In this document: one piece after another, positions 25,001-33,113 of the stretch | Position numbering within the stretch: position 1 is the stretch's first letter | How the letters are laid out: every line of letters starts with the position of its first letter | Origin: Clostridia bacterium | GTDB taxonomy: Bacteria > Bacillota > Clostridia > UBA1212 > UBA1255 | DNA length: 35,775 nt | Direction: 5' to 3' | Assembly: GCA_017508875.1 (NCBI GenBank) | Contig: JAFWQX010000075.1 | Span: forward strand, 1 to 35,775 | Made by a program: the position numbers and the translations under genes | The notes under the pieces: model-generated | The model's database searches: none | What the model was told of the DNA's origin: nothing | Seen by the model: the letters and a program-made list of their open reading frames with translations, nothing else

Positions 25001-27305
25001 AGTCAAGTTCAAGCGCGCCCAGCAGATACTGCCTCAACTTGGCAAAATCTGCCACGCCTATAGCGTCGTCGCGGTTAAGATCCGCCGCGTAAACGTAAAA
25101 TCCGTTGACAACGTCCCCGTTCAGCAGGTGCTGTCTGAGTTTTGCAAAATCGGCAATACCCACCGCGCCGTCGCCGTTGACGTCGCCTGTTATCACCGCG
25201 TAGAGTTCATGATAAACTTTGCCCTGGTCCGAGACTCTGATCACCGCCCCGGTGCCAACTTTCGCGTCGCCTGCGATCGCCGTTCCGTCCGGCTTAGTGA
25301 CCGTCAGTTCCGGGTCGGCTCCGCCGCTGACAACAAATATAGCAGTCAATGCTTCTGCCGTTGTTCCGGCGTGTATTCCGCGGATCAGTTTGTTTCCGTC
25401 GCCTGTTTCCGTGATACTGATCGACCCCGGCAATTCTCCGGCCGTCAATTCCAGTACGGGCTCACTATATACCATTTCTGCTTTTTTTGCCACATTTATT
25501 ATTATGGTCGCGCTCCCGGCCAGCCTTCCGAGCGCATCATAACGCTCCGCGGTCAACGTCGTTGTTCCTTCTTTTGCCGGGTTCCAGACGGCGTACGGGT
25601 CGTTTTTCTTTACTGCCTGCACCGTGCCGTCCGGCGATTCGATCACGAATACATAATATGGCTCCGCCTGTGAAACGGGGGCCAGAGACCCGTTTTCCAC
25701 AGTTTGAACGGGGGCCAGAGACCCGTTCTCGCCGTTTTCAGGTGCTTTGATCACGGGCAATTCGATGTCTGTAACCCCTGTTTCGTTTCCGAGCCAGGCT
25801 ATTATCGCATGGCCGTCTTCGGACAACGCACTTCCCTGCCCGATATGGACGTTTAGCCCTTTATTATCGGTATACATAGGCCTCACAGGTGTTAACTCGA
25901 TCCCGGCATATTCTATCGCCACCGTAGTCTGAGAATAATTGCCGTCACTGCCCTCCTCTATTATGGTAGCCTGCGTGAAACGGGGGCCAGAGACCGGTTC
26001 AGCCATATCATTGATCCCTATTGCAAGCGGCGAACATAATATGGGCTTTGAAGTTGTCAACGCCGGAAAGTCGATATATCTGATTACATTCCATAGTTCG
26101 CTTTCCGGAATCGAAGGCAGCACAATCGTTTTGCCTCCTGCGCTAACCGACGACGGGCTCGATATCGCTACGTCAACTGTGTTTCCGGCGATTCTTCCGC
26201 CGAAAGTCATTGAGATATTCAGCTGCGAATTGTCCGCCCGCAACCGGTCAATATCAGCCCGGTTCAGATTGACACCCACCGGTTCGCCTCGCAAATTGAC
26301 GATTCCCGATGCTTCTGCGATAGTATCCGGATTAATGGCGCTGATATCGTCAAAATAAAGAATTTGATTGTCACTAGCCGCGCATGAAACGGGGGACAGA
26401 GACTCGTTCAGGTTTTCGGAAATATCCGGAAAAGTTGAGCCGTTTTTCGGAAATTCGTTAAATTCTCCGGAAATACACAAAATATCCGGAAACAGGTCCT
26501 GCAGATAATCGTCCTCAGACCCGCCGATCGAATCATATGATACGCAGATAACAGCGCAATAAATACAGCCCGAAGCAGTCTGCCTGATAGCGGAAGCCAG
26601 GCCGAATGCTTTTATTTCCGAAATTTTTATTTTCGGTAAATCCCGGGAAAGCGGCGAAAAATCAAGTAAAGAATCCACGGTCAATTTAGCGCTTTTTTCG
26701 GCGTTTAGGCACGTGAAATCATCAAATACCACGCAGGCAAATCCGTCGATTGCGTCAATTTCTGAAAATATTCCGGAAATATCCGGAAAAGTCCCGTCGC
26801 AGCCATCATCCGACGCAAAACCATCCCCTGCCGAACCGGTCTCTGTCCCCCGTTCAACAGCTGCGAAACCGGTCTCTGTCCCCCGTTCAGCGCATAAAGC
26901 CGCGAAGGCTCCGTACAGGGCGGCACGGGAAAGGCCGTCGGACATTTCCGGATTATTCAAGCCGTACAAACGGCGGGAAAAGCAGAAATAATTGGCCGCG
27001 GCAGCATCGGAGGCTGATATGATATTGTCAGTTTGGGCGTAATAGATCGGATCGGAACAAAAAAGCTGCGGAAACACAGCGGCACTGGCGGAGGTATTGT
27101 CCGACGCACTTTCTATCGCTTTACCGGAGGTATTGTCCGGCGCACTTCCGGAGGCTTGAGTTAAAACGGGGGTTGCAGCGTTGACAAAAAGAAAAACGGT
27201 GAGCAAAAGGCATACTGCCAGGGCATAAAGAAACTTCCCTCCTCCATTATTTAGACGAGGGCAACGGCGTAAAAAGATATTGTCCTTCTTTATACCTTTT
27301 TTCAT
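24999..27305 (-). CDS. Secreted protein with C-terminal type I dockerin
   Basis: A 768-residue protein with a basic start and hydrophobic segment (FLYALAVCLLLTVFLFVNAA, about 26-45) acting as signal peptide or anchor. The middle is not recognised. Residues about 610-700 look like the beta domain that often precedes dockerins (VGTGAVIRVSDQGKVYHELYAVITG). The last 61 residues (708-768) are a full dockerin with two calcium-binding F-hand repeats, DVNGDGAVGIAD and DLNRDDAIGVAD, each followed by FAKLRQ. The near-identical halves suggest the two-way binding known for type I dockerins. The likely partner is the cohesin-like protein of the next gene. Six copies of the palindromic repeat are read in frame within the middle region. 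A weak GGGGA precedes the ATG. Confidence 0.75.
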   Translation of the reverse strand: MKKGIKKDNIFLRRCPRLNNGGGKFLYALAVCLLLTVFLFVNAATPVLTQASGSAPDNTSGKAIESASDNTSASAAVFPQLFCSDPIYYAQTDNIISASDAAAANYFCFSRRLYGLNNPEMSDGLSRAALYGAFAALCAERGTETGFAAVERGTETGSAGDGFASDDGCDGTFPDISGIFSEIDAIDGFACVVFDDFTCLNAEKSAKLTVDSLLDFSPLSRDLPKIKISEIKAFGLASAIRQTASGCIYCAVICVSYDSIGGSEDDYLQDLFPDILCISGEFNEFPKNGSTFPDISENLNESLSPVSCAASDNQILYFDDISAINPDTIAEASGIVNLRGEPVGVNLNRADIDRLRADNSQLNISMTFGGRIAGNTVDVAISSPSSVSAGGKTIVLPSIPESELWNVIRYIDFPALTTSKPILCSPLAIGINDMAEPVSGPRFTQATIIEEGSDGNYSQTTVAIEYAGIELTPVRPMYTDNKGLNVHIGQGSALSEDGHAIIAWLGNETGVTDIELPVIKAPENGENGSLAPVQTVENGSLAPVSQAEPYYVFVIESPDGTVQAVKKNDPYAVWNPAKEGTTTLTAERYDALGRLAGSATIIINVAKKAEMVYSEPVLELTAGELPGSISITETGDGNKLIRGIHAGTTAEALTAIFVVSGGADPELTVTKPDGTAIAGDAKVGTGAVIRVSDQGKVYHELYAVITGDVNGDGAVGIADFAKLRQHLLNGDVVNGFYVYAADLNRDDAIGVADFAKLRQYLLGALELD
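25674..25727. repeat. Two palindromic repeats inside the dockerin gene, period 33
   Basis: Cores start at 25674 and 25707 (AACGGGGGCCAGAGACCCG plus TT). On the minus strand each encodes NGSLAPV (…ENGSLAPVQTVENGSLAPVSQ). The 33-bp spacing keeps the frame. Confidence 0.85.
25979..25999. repeat. Palindromic repeat in the dockerin gene, second reading frame
   Basis: One core ending ACCGGTT. On the minus strand it encodes PVSGPRF, a different frame from the copies at 25674-25727. Confidence 0.8.
26388..26408. repeat. Palindromic repeat in the dockerin gene
   Basis: One core, AACGGGGGACAGAGACTCG plus TT, read as NESLSPV on the minus strand (same frame class as NGSLAPV). Confidence 0.75.
26417..26792. 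repeat. Second short repeat, 19 bp, within the dockerin gene
   Basis: CGGAAATATCCGGAAAAGT occurs identically at 26417-26435 and 26774-26792 and in shortened form near 26467-26492. On the minus strand it encodes TFPDIS. It is separate from the AACGGG palindrome family. Confidence 0.6.
26835..26888. repeat. Two palindromic repeats inside the dockerin gene, opposite orientation
   Basis: Cores ACCGGTCTCTGTCCCCCGTT start at 26835 and 26868, 33 bp apart. Being inverted, they encode ERGTETG on the minus strand (ERGTETGFAAVERGTETGSAG). Confidence 0.85.
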
Positions 27306-27425
27306 CAGTTATTTTTTCCCCGCGCAGAGCTTTATCTTGTGTAGTCCAACAATTTTTTCTTTAGTCCACTTTATCTATTTGACCAAACGGCACACAGTAA
27401 TACCAAAAGATAATGAACCAATATA

Positions 27426-27434
27426 ATTATAGCA
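27426..27434 (-). promoter_or_regulatory. Extended -10 promoter of the dockerin gene
   Basis: On the minus strand, TGCTATAAT (a perfect extended -10) lies 121 nt before the ATG at 27305. A TTGACA (27440-27445) is only 8 bp further upstream, too close to serve as its -35. The rest of the 27306-27526 gap shows no gene; it contains a short GCGAGTTTGCAG direct repeat (27460-27483). Confidence 0.5.
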
Positions 27435-27526
27435 TGCTCTGTCAAGCCCGCGCAAAGCGGCGAGTTTGCAGGCGAGTTTGCAGTGCAAAGCAGTGATTCG
27501 CGGCAATAGGCGTTGATTTAATAAAG

Positions 27527-28309
27527 TCAGTTCTGCGCGTCAGGCGCCTTCTTCCTGCACGCCCCTTTGATGGCGGCAACGATCGGCTTAATATAACAAA
27601 GCGTAACGGCAATCACACCCGTTGACGCCAGGTGCGCAAAATAGACGAACCAGCCGTGATCCTTGTTCAAAAACGGAAGCCCCTCCTTCGGCGGATCAGC
27701 AACGTACATAAAATTGACCCTGCTCACGAACGACACCGTCTTCTCACCGTTCTCCACCGTGTACTCGACCACGTCATAAACCATACTGTTCACGTAGATT
27801 GCCAGCAGCCCCATAAATGCCAGCATCTTGAGCGCGGTCGTATAATCCCTGACCGTCCAGCCGATCTCCCTGCTCTTCAGCAGGAGGCAGACCGCGTACG
27901 CCACGATCACCGTATGGTACATAAAATACTGGAACGTTATGACTGGCGCGTTCAGCGAGGACGACGTGGGGATCAGGATCGCCGCAATTCCTCCGACAAG
28001 GCACGTGGGCAACATAAATGCCATCAGCGTCCGGTGCAGTTTTTCGCTCTTCGTGAAGTTGAGAAGGGCAATAAAGATGATCTGCACCGAACAGAGGTGA
28101 AACGGGAGGTCGGTCTTCGGCAGATACCCTCCGTATATTTTTTCGTTGTCAAGTATATAGTAGAACACTTTTATGGTTTCCGATACGATCCCTACGTAGA
28201 GCAGCAGTCTGAACCATTTTTTTATGTTGAGTTTTCTGAGAAAAATGCAAATCAGGACGCAGGCGGCAACACATGCTGCCATGATTATGATGTGTTTTGT
28301 TCCGAACAT
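27527..28309 (-). CDS. YwaF/TP0381-type integral membrane protein
   Basis: A 260-residue protein with about six to seven membrane helices, beginning MFGTKHIIIMAACVAACVLICIF. It shows LPFHLCSVQIIFIALLNF, PTCLVGGIAAILIP and FQYFMYHTVIVAYAV, the pattern I associate with the YwaF/TP0381 family (TIGR02206); no function is established. Start choice: the ATG at 28309 has AAAGG 9 nt upstream; the in-frame ATG at 28342 lacks a site. It is downstream of the large intergenic repeat cluster and not closely spaced to any other gene. Confidence 0.7.
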   Translation of the reverse strand: MFGTKHIIIMAACVAACVLICIFLRKLNIKKWFRLLLYVGIVSETIKVFYYILDNEKIYGGYLPKTDLPFHLCSVQIIFIALLNFTKSEKLHRTLMAFMLPTCLVGGIAAILIPTSSSLNAPVITFQYFMYHTVIVAYAVCLLLKSREIGWTVRDYTTALKMLAFMGLLAIYVNSMVYDVVEYTVENGEKTVSFVSRVNFMYVADPPKEGLPFLNKDHGWFVYFAHLASTGVIAVTLCYIKPIVAAIKGACRKKAPDAQN

Positions 28310-28475
28310 AAAATCAAGCCTTTCTGTTTTCCGAGTCCGCATACGGCGTCAATCTTCAGTTTTTCGGCCGTGCTTTTTTGTAATTTTAGCATCTCGCCGG
28401 GGCAAAAACAAGTAAAAAGGATTTCCGCCCCGTTTTTGGCGGCGGTCCCCGCTTTTGCCGGATCGGCGTCAATAA

Positions 28476-28750
28476 GCGGGTGCCGGAGACGGGTGCCAGA
28501 GACCGGCTTCGCAGGCGTAGTGAACCGGGGATTGAACGGGTGCCAGAGACCGGTTTCGCAAGCGTGGTAGACCTGGGGTTGAACGGGGGCCAGAGACTGG
28601 TCCGGCGCTTTTTTGCTCTTCTTTGCTGCCCCTAAAAAAGGAAAGCAAGATTTCAAAAAACCAGTCTCTGTCCCCCGTTCCACCCTTTGGAAACCCGGTC
28701 TCTGGCACCCGTTCAACCCTGTGGAAAACCGGTCTCTGGCACCCGTTCCA
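28476..28750. repeat. Inverted palindrome array: three forward and three inverse cores around a hairpin
   Basis: Most of the 28310-28906 gap is this element. Forward cores lie at about 28476-28505 (decayed, overlapping), 28535-28555 and 28582-28602. Inverse cores lie at 28660-28679, 28693-28713 and 28728-28747. Between 28603 and 28659 is an inner hairpin (TTTGCT … AGCAAGA around CCTAAAAAAGG) like that of the element at 30822-30922. The inverse copies have period 34 with the spacer CAACCCTGTGGAAAA. On RNA the whole region could fold into one long stem. Confidence 0.85.
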
Positions 28751-28832
28751 CCCATGCAAAGCAATCACAAATAATTGCCCGTTTTGCCCCAATTTCAACA
28801 CAAATGTTTCAAACAATCAACATTTTGATCCG

Positions 28833-28838
28833 TATAAT
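28833..28838 (+). promoter_or_regulatory. Putative -10 box of the DUF4353-type lipoprotein gene
   Basis: A perfect TATAAT on the plus strand about 70 nt before the ATG at 28907. The -35 is weak (TTCAAA at 28808, 19-bp spacer). Confidence 0.45.
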
Positions 28839-28906
28839 AATTGACAGAAGCCGCCGAAACATCAGGCCGGCGGCACGACAAACGGACCAGAAGGAGGGCC
28901 ACAGTC

Positions 28907-30784
28907 ATGAAAAACATAATTGACCATTCATCACACGATTTACAAATACCAGAAAGCGCCAAGCGCGGACAACGCAAAAAAGGAATCAACTTCAGGCGCG
29001 CAGCGGCAGTGATAATTTCCATGCTGATCGTGCTTGTCCTTGCAGGATGCTCCTTCACGGGAAATTCAGATTCGGACAGCGACATAATAATCATCGAAAA
29101 AGCGACGCTTCCGCAAAACGCGGAGAGCGCGGACACCGGAACGGAAGCCCAGACGCAGGCCGAAAGCATGGCACAGGCACAGACACAGGCAGAGCCAACG
29201 ACACCGGCTGAAGTTATTGCCGCGGCCAAAACTCAAAACAGCAGCGATTTCGAAATTGCCACCGAAGACGGGACCGTAACCTTAAGCGGCAGCACGTACA
29301 CCATAACCTCCGGGGGCACGTACGTTGTCACCGGAACACTCTCAGACGGACAAATCATAATTGACGCCGGCGAAGAAGACGAGGTAGAGCTCGACCTCAG
29401 CGGCGCATCGATCACCTGCTCGTACGACTCCCCTATCTTCGCAAAAAACGCCGGAGAACTGAAGATCAAAGCAGTCGAAGGAACGGTCAACGTTGTCAGC
29501 GACACAAGAACGGCTAACGTGAGTGAAGCTGAGACTGCGGGCAGTGCGGCTATTTACGCGGAGTGCGACCTGAACCTCGCCGGAAAGGGCACGCTCGCCG
29601 TCACGGCCGGATATAACAACGGGATCCATAGTAAAGACGATCTGAAGATCAAAAATCTGACATTAACTGTAACGGCGCCGAACAATGCGCTTAAGGTTAA
29701 CGATTCTGTGACGATCGAATCGGGTTCGGTAACGGTGATATCCACCGCGGGCGACGGGATCAAAACGGTTAATTCCGACGTTTCGTCGAAGGGCAACCAG
29801 CGCGGCTCCGTGACTGTTTCGGGAGGCACGGTCAACATCTACTCCGCCGGCGACGGTATTGACGCGGCATACGACGTGATCATTTCCGGCGACGCTGCGA
29901 TCGTCATCAACACGCACTCCTGTTCTTCATATACGTTATCGTCGGCGAAAAAGACCGCGGCTTCGAGCGGCGTGACAAAGAGTGCCGAAAGTTCGAAGGG
30001 TATCAAGGCTGACAATCAGGTCGTGATTTCAGGCGGCAGTGTTACGATAAGGTGCATGGATGACGGAATTCATGCGAACGGGGGCGTAGCGCTCGAAAAC
30101 GGTTCAAAGTCGACCGGCAATATATCGATTTCCGGGGGGCTGGTCTCGATTGAGTGTGCGGATGACGGAATACATGCGGACGGAACGATCCTTATTGAGG
30201 GCGGGTACGTCGATGTGGTGAATTCCCATGAGGGGCTTGAGGGGCATTGCATTACGGTGAACGACGGCGAGATCCACGTGTACGCTACCGATGACGGCCT
30301 GAACGCCACATCATCTTCAGGCAGCCGTAGTGCGGACGGGGTGATCACGGTCAATGGCGGACTGATGATCGTTGAAGTCGGAGGGAGAGATGTTGACGGC
30401 GTCGATTCCAACGGCAACTACGTTCAGACGGGCGGAATCGTGATCGTCAGTAACCCGAATGCGGATTCGAGCGGCAATACTTCTGCCGTTGACGTTGACA
30501 GCTCGGTGTCGGTCACGGGCGGGATCATCGTAGCCCTCGGTACAGTTCCCAGCGGCGGCAACATGGGCGGCGGCAATATGCGCGGCGGTCGGTTCGGGAT
30601 CGGCGGTATGGGTTCCGGCAGTTCGCTTCCTTCGGGTTACGTTACGTACAACGGCTCGCTTAATGCCGGCTCGCACACGTTTTCATTCGGTGACGTCAAC
30701 GTTTCGTTTACGCTTAAGTCCGGCGTCTCCGGCGGCTGGATCTGGGCGTCGGGCCTCTCCTCGGGCAGCTATACTCTGAAATGA
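28907..30784 (+). CDS. DUF4353-type carbohydrate-binding-domain lipoprotein
   Basis: A 625-residue surface lipoprotein. A basic N-terminus and hydrophobic stretch end in LVLAGC with the lipobox Cys48, then a Gln/Thr/Ala-rich linker (to about 120). The body is a repetitive right-handed beta-helix-like domain with recurring units (GTYVVTGTLSDGQIIIDA, GNGIHSKDDLKI-type, VTISGGTVNIYSAGDGIDA, GDGIHADG). This is the pattern of proteins annotated as DUF4353 or carbohydrate-binding domain-containing. A Gly/Met-rich loop (about GGNMGGGNMRGGRFGIGGMG) precedes the last strands. AAGGAGGGCCACAGTC precedes the ATG; an upstream in-frame ATG at 28841 has no site. It is the only plus-strand gene here. Confidence 0.8.
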   Translation: MKNIIDHSSHDLQIPESAKRGQRKKGINFRRAAAVIISMLIVLVLAGCSFTGNSDSDSDIIIIEKATLPQNAESADTGTEAQTQAESMAQAQTQAEPTTPAEVIAAAKTQNSSDFEIATEDGTVTLSGSTYTITSGGTYVVTGTLSDGQIIIDAGEEDEVELDLSGASITCSYDSPIFAKNAGELKIKAVEGTVNVVSDTRTANVSEAETAGSAAIYAECDLNLAGKGTLAVTAGYNNGIHSKDDLKIKNLTLTVTAPNNALKVNDSVTIESGSVTVISTAGDGIKTVNSDVSSKGNQRGSVTVSGGTVNIYSAGDGIDAAYDVIISGDAAIVINTHSCSSYTLSSAKKTAASSGVTKSAESSKGIKADNQVVISGGSVTIRCMDDGIHANGGVALENGSKSTGNISISGGLVSIECADDGIHADGTILIEGGYVDVVNSHEGLEGHCITVNDGEIHVYATDDGLNATSSSGSRSADGVITVNGGLMIVEVGGRDVDGVDSNGNYVQTGGIVIVSNPNADSSGNTSAVDVDSSVSVTGGIIVALGTVPSGGNMGGGNMRGGRFGIGGMGSGSSLPSGYVTYNGSLNAGSHTFSFGDVNVSFTLKSGVSGGWIWASGLSSGSYTLK

Positions 30785-30821
30785 CGATAAATTTAACAAA
30801 GGAAATTGAATAAAGGAAATT

Positions 30822-30922
30822 GAACGGGGGACAGAGACCGGTTTCGCTTATAGTTGTTTTTTCTTGCTATGCCTAAATAAGAACAGCAAGAATAAGCAAA
30901 AACCGGTCTCTGTCCCCCGTTC
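30822..30922. repeat. 101-bp composite palindromic element
   Basis: A forward core (30822-30844) and a perfect inverse copy (30900-30922) form 23-bp arms. Inside is a second perfect hairpin, TTCTTGCT … AGCAAGAA, around CCTAAATAAG. A direct repeat AAAGGAAATTGAA (two copies, 30799-30824) abuts it on the left. The arms, inner hairpin and size match the centre of the 28476-28750 element. Confidence 0.9.
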
Positions 30923-30944
30923 CGTTTTTAAGCGGAATGCATAA

Positions 30945-30990
30945 AAATAGCCGAAAAGCGGTGGTTTTTTGCGCTTTTCGGCCATTTTTG
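30945..30990. terminator. Bidirectional terminator between convergent lipoprotein genes
   Basis: GCCGAAAAGCG (30950-30960) pairs with CGCTTTTCGGC (30972-30982), an 11-bp perfect stem. T runs follow on both strands (CATTTTTG on plus, TATTTTTAT on minus). It serves the plus gene ending at 30784 and the minus gene ending at 31051. Confidence 0.85.
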
Positions 30991-31050
30991 CGAGCGAAGC
31001 GGGGCTTTTTGAGCCCTGCCGCACCATTTCATAGGTTCAGAACAGCCCGA

Positions 31051-32586
31051 TCACTTATTTTTGAAGGAAATATTGTCGAAGCAGACCGAGTGAGCACGGC
31101 CGGCAAACGCGATGCTCTTGTAGATAGAGAACGCCGCTTTGTCAGTCTTGAGCAGCTCGGTGCCGTCGCTTCCGGTAATCGTAACAGACCTGTAATAATG
31201 CTCATACATTGTCGGCGCATCGCAGAAACCCTCGTCTGCATAAGCGACCGTCACAAACAGCGCATCATTCAGATAAACCTCGACCTTCGAAGTACCGTCG
31301 TCCTCGAGGCGGAAATTATTGTAACCCGCATTGAAATCGACCGGAGCCTCAACAGTAACGGAAGCCACAGAAAGCTTGATCGCCTCGGAATCCCAGAACG
31401 GAACGTAGATAACGACCTGATTGCCGCCCGCGAACGAGAAGCCGCAGCCGCTGGAGCTTGCCGACGTCAGGCCGGGAGGAGAAACGAGACCGTTGTCCTC
31501 AAAGAAGTTGCGGGAGGTATTGCCCTCGTCGCCCCAGTTGAAGATGAAACCGCCGAACAGTCCGCCGCTTGCGTTCATTAGATCGAAACTGATCGAGTAA
31601 GCCGATCCGCTCTTAATAAGGTCATAGTAAGCGAGCGAGTCAAACTGCATCTGTGCGGCAATACCTCCGTCATGCTCTACGTAAACAGAGTTGTTGAGGC
31701 CTCCGACATACTGCAGGAGCTCGGTGCCGGCAACGTTTGTGCCCTCTTCCATATCTTCGAAATCGATAACGGTCTCTTCGAAAGCGTCAACAAGTTCCGG
31801 AACGACTTCCGTCTTTTCGATCTTCGGAGGTTCAGCCTTCACCAGCTTATCGCCGTATTTTTCGTTGAAAGCAGCGTCGTATTTTTCAGCATCCTCGGCA
31901 CTCTTGAACGCGCCCATCCATGCGTATGCAAGATCGCCGCCCGCGGCGTCAACCGTGGGTGTGCGGAGCGAACGCCATGCGGAGTCGGTCTCCGGGAACG
32001 CTTCGGCAATTTCAAGAATGACGGTGTGCCAGTCGAGGTCGGCAACGTAATCGAGGTGGTACCACCAGCCGTTGTTCGGTGTCGGTCCGCCGCCGCCGGT
32101 GATGGCGTACAGGTGGTTTGCGCCGCGCACGCTGTGACCGTATCCTACGCGGTACTTGAAAGCGATGAACGGGTATTCTTCGCTGTCAAATCCTGCACCT
32201 TCATCAAAATGCAGAACGATGTTGTCGCCGCCGGAAGGGCCGGAGACGATCGTGAGCCAGGGCTCGCCCGCGTTCACTGATGCTTCTGCGCCGGCATTGC
32301 AGGTATAGTTTTCCTCAACCTCCAAGTCGATCAGGACCGCGTCAATATCGGCGCCGGGCGCGGGCTCTTTCGTTGCCGTCGGCTCCGGAACGTCGGTAGG
32401 AGCGTCTGTGACAACGTCCGTCGGATTTCCTGCCGGTTCGTCGGTGACAACAGGTGCGTTGGTTGTTTTTTGTTCATCTGTTGCCGCCGGTTTCTCGGTG
32501 GCGTTTGAGTCGCCTCCTGCTGTTTCGCATGCCGCGAAGCATGCGACCAGTGCGAGGGCAATCATCATTGCGATTATTTTTTTCAT
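31051..32586 (-). CDS. Lipoprotein with lectin-like (concanavalin-type) domains
   Basis: A 511-residue protein. The signal peptide MKKIIAMMIALALVACFAAC fits lipoprotein processing (LVAC gives Cys16; Cys20 is the alternative). A Thr/Pro/Asp/Glu-rich linker runs to about 75. Two beta-rich domains follow: about 80-220 (VLIDLEVEENYTC to AYAWMGAFKSAEDAEKY) and about 255-511 (ETVIDFEDMEEGTNVAG to VCFDNISFKN). The second looks like a concanavalin-A-type jelly roll; DNISF at the end is typical. Sugar binding is likely but inferred. The ATG at 32586 has AAGGAG 8 nt upstream; a GTG three codons earlier overlaps that site. It has a strong promoter and no close neighbour. Confidence 0.75.
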   Translation of the reverse strand: MKKIIAMMIALALVACFAACETAGGDSNATEKPAATDEQKTTNAPVVTDEPAGNPTDVVTDAPTDVPEPTATKEPAPGADIDAVLIDLEVEENYTCNAGAEASVNAGEPWLTIVSGPSGGDNIVLHFDEGAGFDSEEYPFIAFKYRVGYGHSVRGANHLYAITGGGGPTPNNGWWYHLDYVADLDWHTVILEIAEAFPETDSAWRSLRTPTVDAAGGDLAYAWMGAFKSAEDAEKYDAAFNEKYGDKLVKAEPPKIEKTEVVPELVDAFEETVIDFEDMEEGTNVAGTELLQYVGGLNNSVYVEHDGGIAAQMQFDSLAYYDLIKSGSAYSISFDLMNASGGLFGGFIFNWGDEGNTSRNFFEDNGLVSPPGLTSASSSGCGFSFAGGNQVVIYVPFWDSEAIKLSVASVTVEAPVDFNAGYNNFRLEDDGTSKVEVYLNDALFVTVAYADEGFCDAPTMYEHYYRSVTITGSDGTELLKTDKAAFSIYKSIAFAGRAHSVCFDNISFKNK

Positions 32587-32629
32587 TGTTTTCACTCCTT
32601 TTTCCGATAAAAGGTTAGTATTGGTAGAG

Positions 32630-32659
32630 AGTATAGCGTATTCTGCATCAGTATGTCAA
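32630..32659 (-). promoter_or_regulatory. Sigma-A promoter of the lectin-like lipoprotein gene
   Basis: On the minus strand, TTGACA (32654-32659), an 18-bp spacer and TATACT (32630-32635): a near-consensus promoter about 45 nt before the ATG. Confidence 0.8.
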
Positions 32660-32683
32660 TCTGCGCAGGGTGCGACCGGGTTC

Positions 32684-33019
32684 AAGGGGGTGCCAGAGAC
32701 CGGTTTTCCACAGGGCGGAACGGGGGACAGAGACCGGTTCTGGCGGTGGAACGGGGGACAGAGACCGGTTTGGGCGGAGAATTTGTTCCTCGCCATATTA
32801 TGGCAATGCTGCGAGGAACCTGCTGAAGGCGATTTTACGCGGTTTTACCGATTATTTCCGGTTTTTTCCCGATTATTTCCCGTTATTACAAACCGCGGAA
32901 AATCGCGGAAAAGCCATGTTTCATGCCGAAACCGGTCCCCGTCATCAGCTCCGCTCTGTGGAAAACCGGTCTCTGTCCCCCGTTCAGCCCTGTGGAAAAC
33001 CGGTCTCTGTCCCCCGTTC
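32684..33019. repeat. Large inverted palindrome array, three forward and three inverse cores
   Basis: This fills the 32587-33113 gap. Forward cores lie at 32684-32705, 32719-32739 and 32750-32770. Inverse cores lie at about 32931-32946 (decayed), 32965-32985 and 32999-33019. Between the halves a perfect GTTCCTCG … CGAGGAAC hairpin lies at 32785-32819, followed by A/T-rich DNA with GATTATTTCC repeats (32848-32884). The spacer TTTTCCACAGGGC(G/T)GAAC is conserved on both sides. No gene is seen here. Confidence 0.85.
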
Positions 33020-33028
33020 AAACTGCTC

Positions 33029-33077
33029 AAAAAAAGCGGCCGAAGCCCTTGATCCTGAGCTTCGGCCGCAGTTTTTT
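33029..33077 (-). terminator. Rho-independent terminator after the HAD gene
   Basis: Minus strand: GCGGCCGAAGC (33059-33069), a loop of about 12 nt, GCTTCGGCCGC (33036-33046), then seven T (33029-33035). The plus strand also has six T at 33072-33077, so it may work both ways. A strong 11-bp perfect stem. Confidence 0.9.
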
Positions 33078-33113
33078 GAAGAACACTATTCAAAAATTGG
33101 CGCCGGGCACGAA

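Noticed and set aside
27420..27445. TTGACA with TATAAT as a standard promoter
   Set aside because: The spacer is only 8 bp; the extended -10 alone was kept.
28285..28816. Minus-strand open frames of 115-159 codons upstream of the YwaF-like gene
   Set aside because: They are the palindromic repeats read in different frames (NGCQRPV, RGTETG, SGTR types) and have no ribosome binding site or domain.
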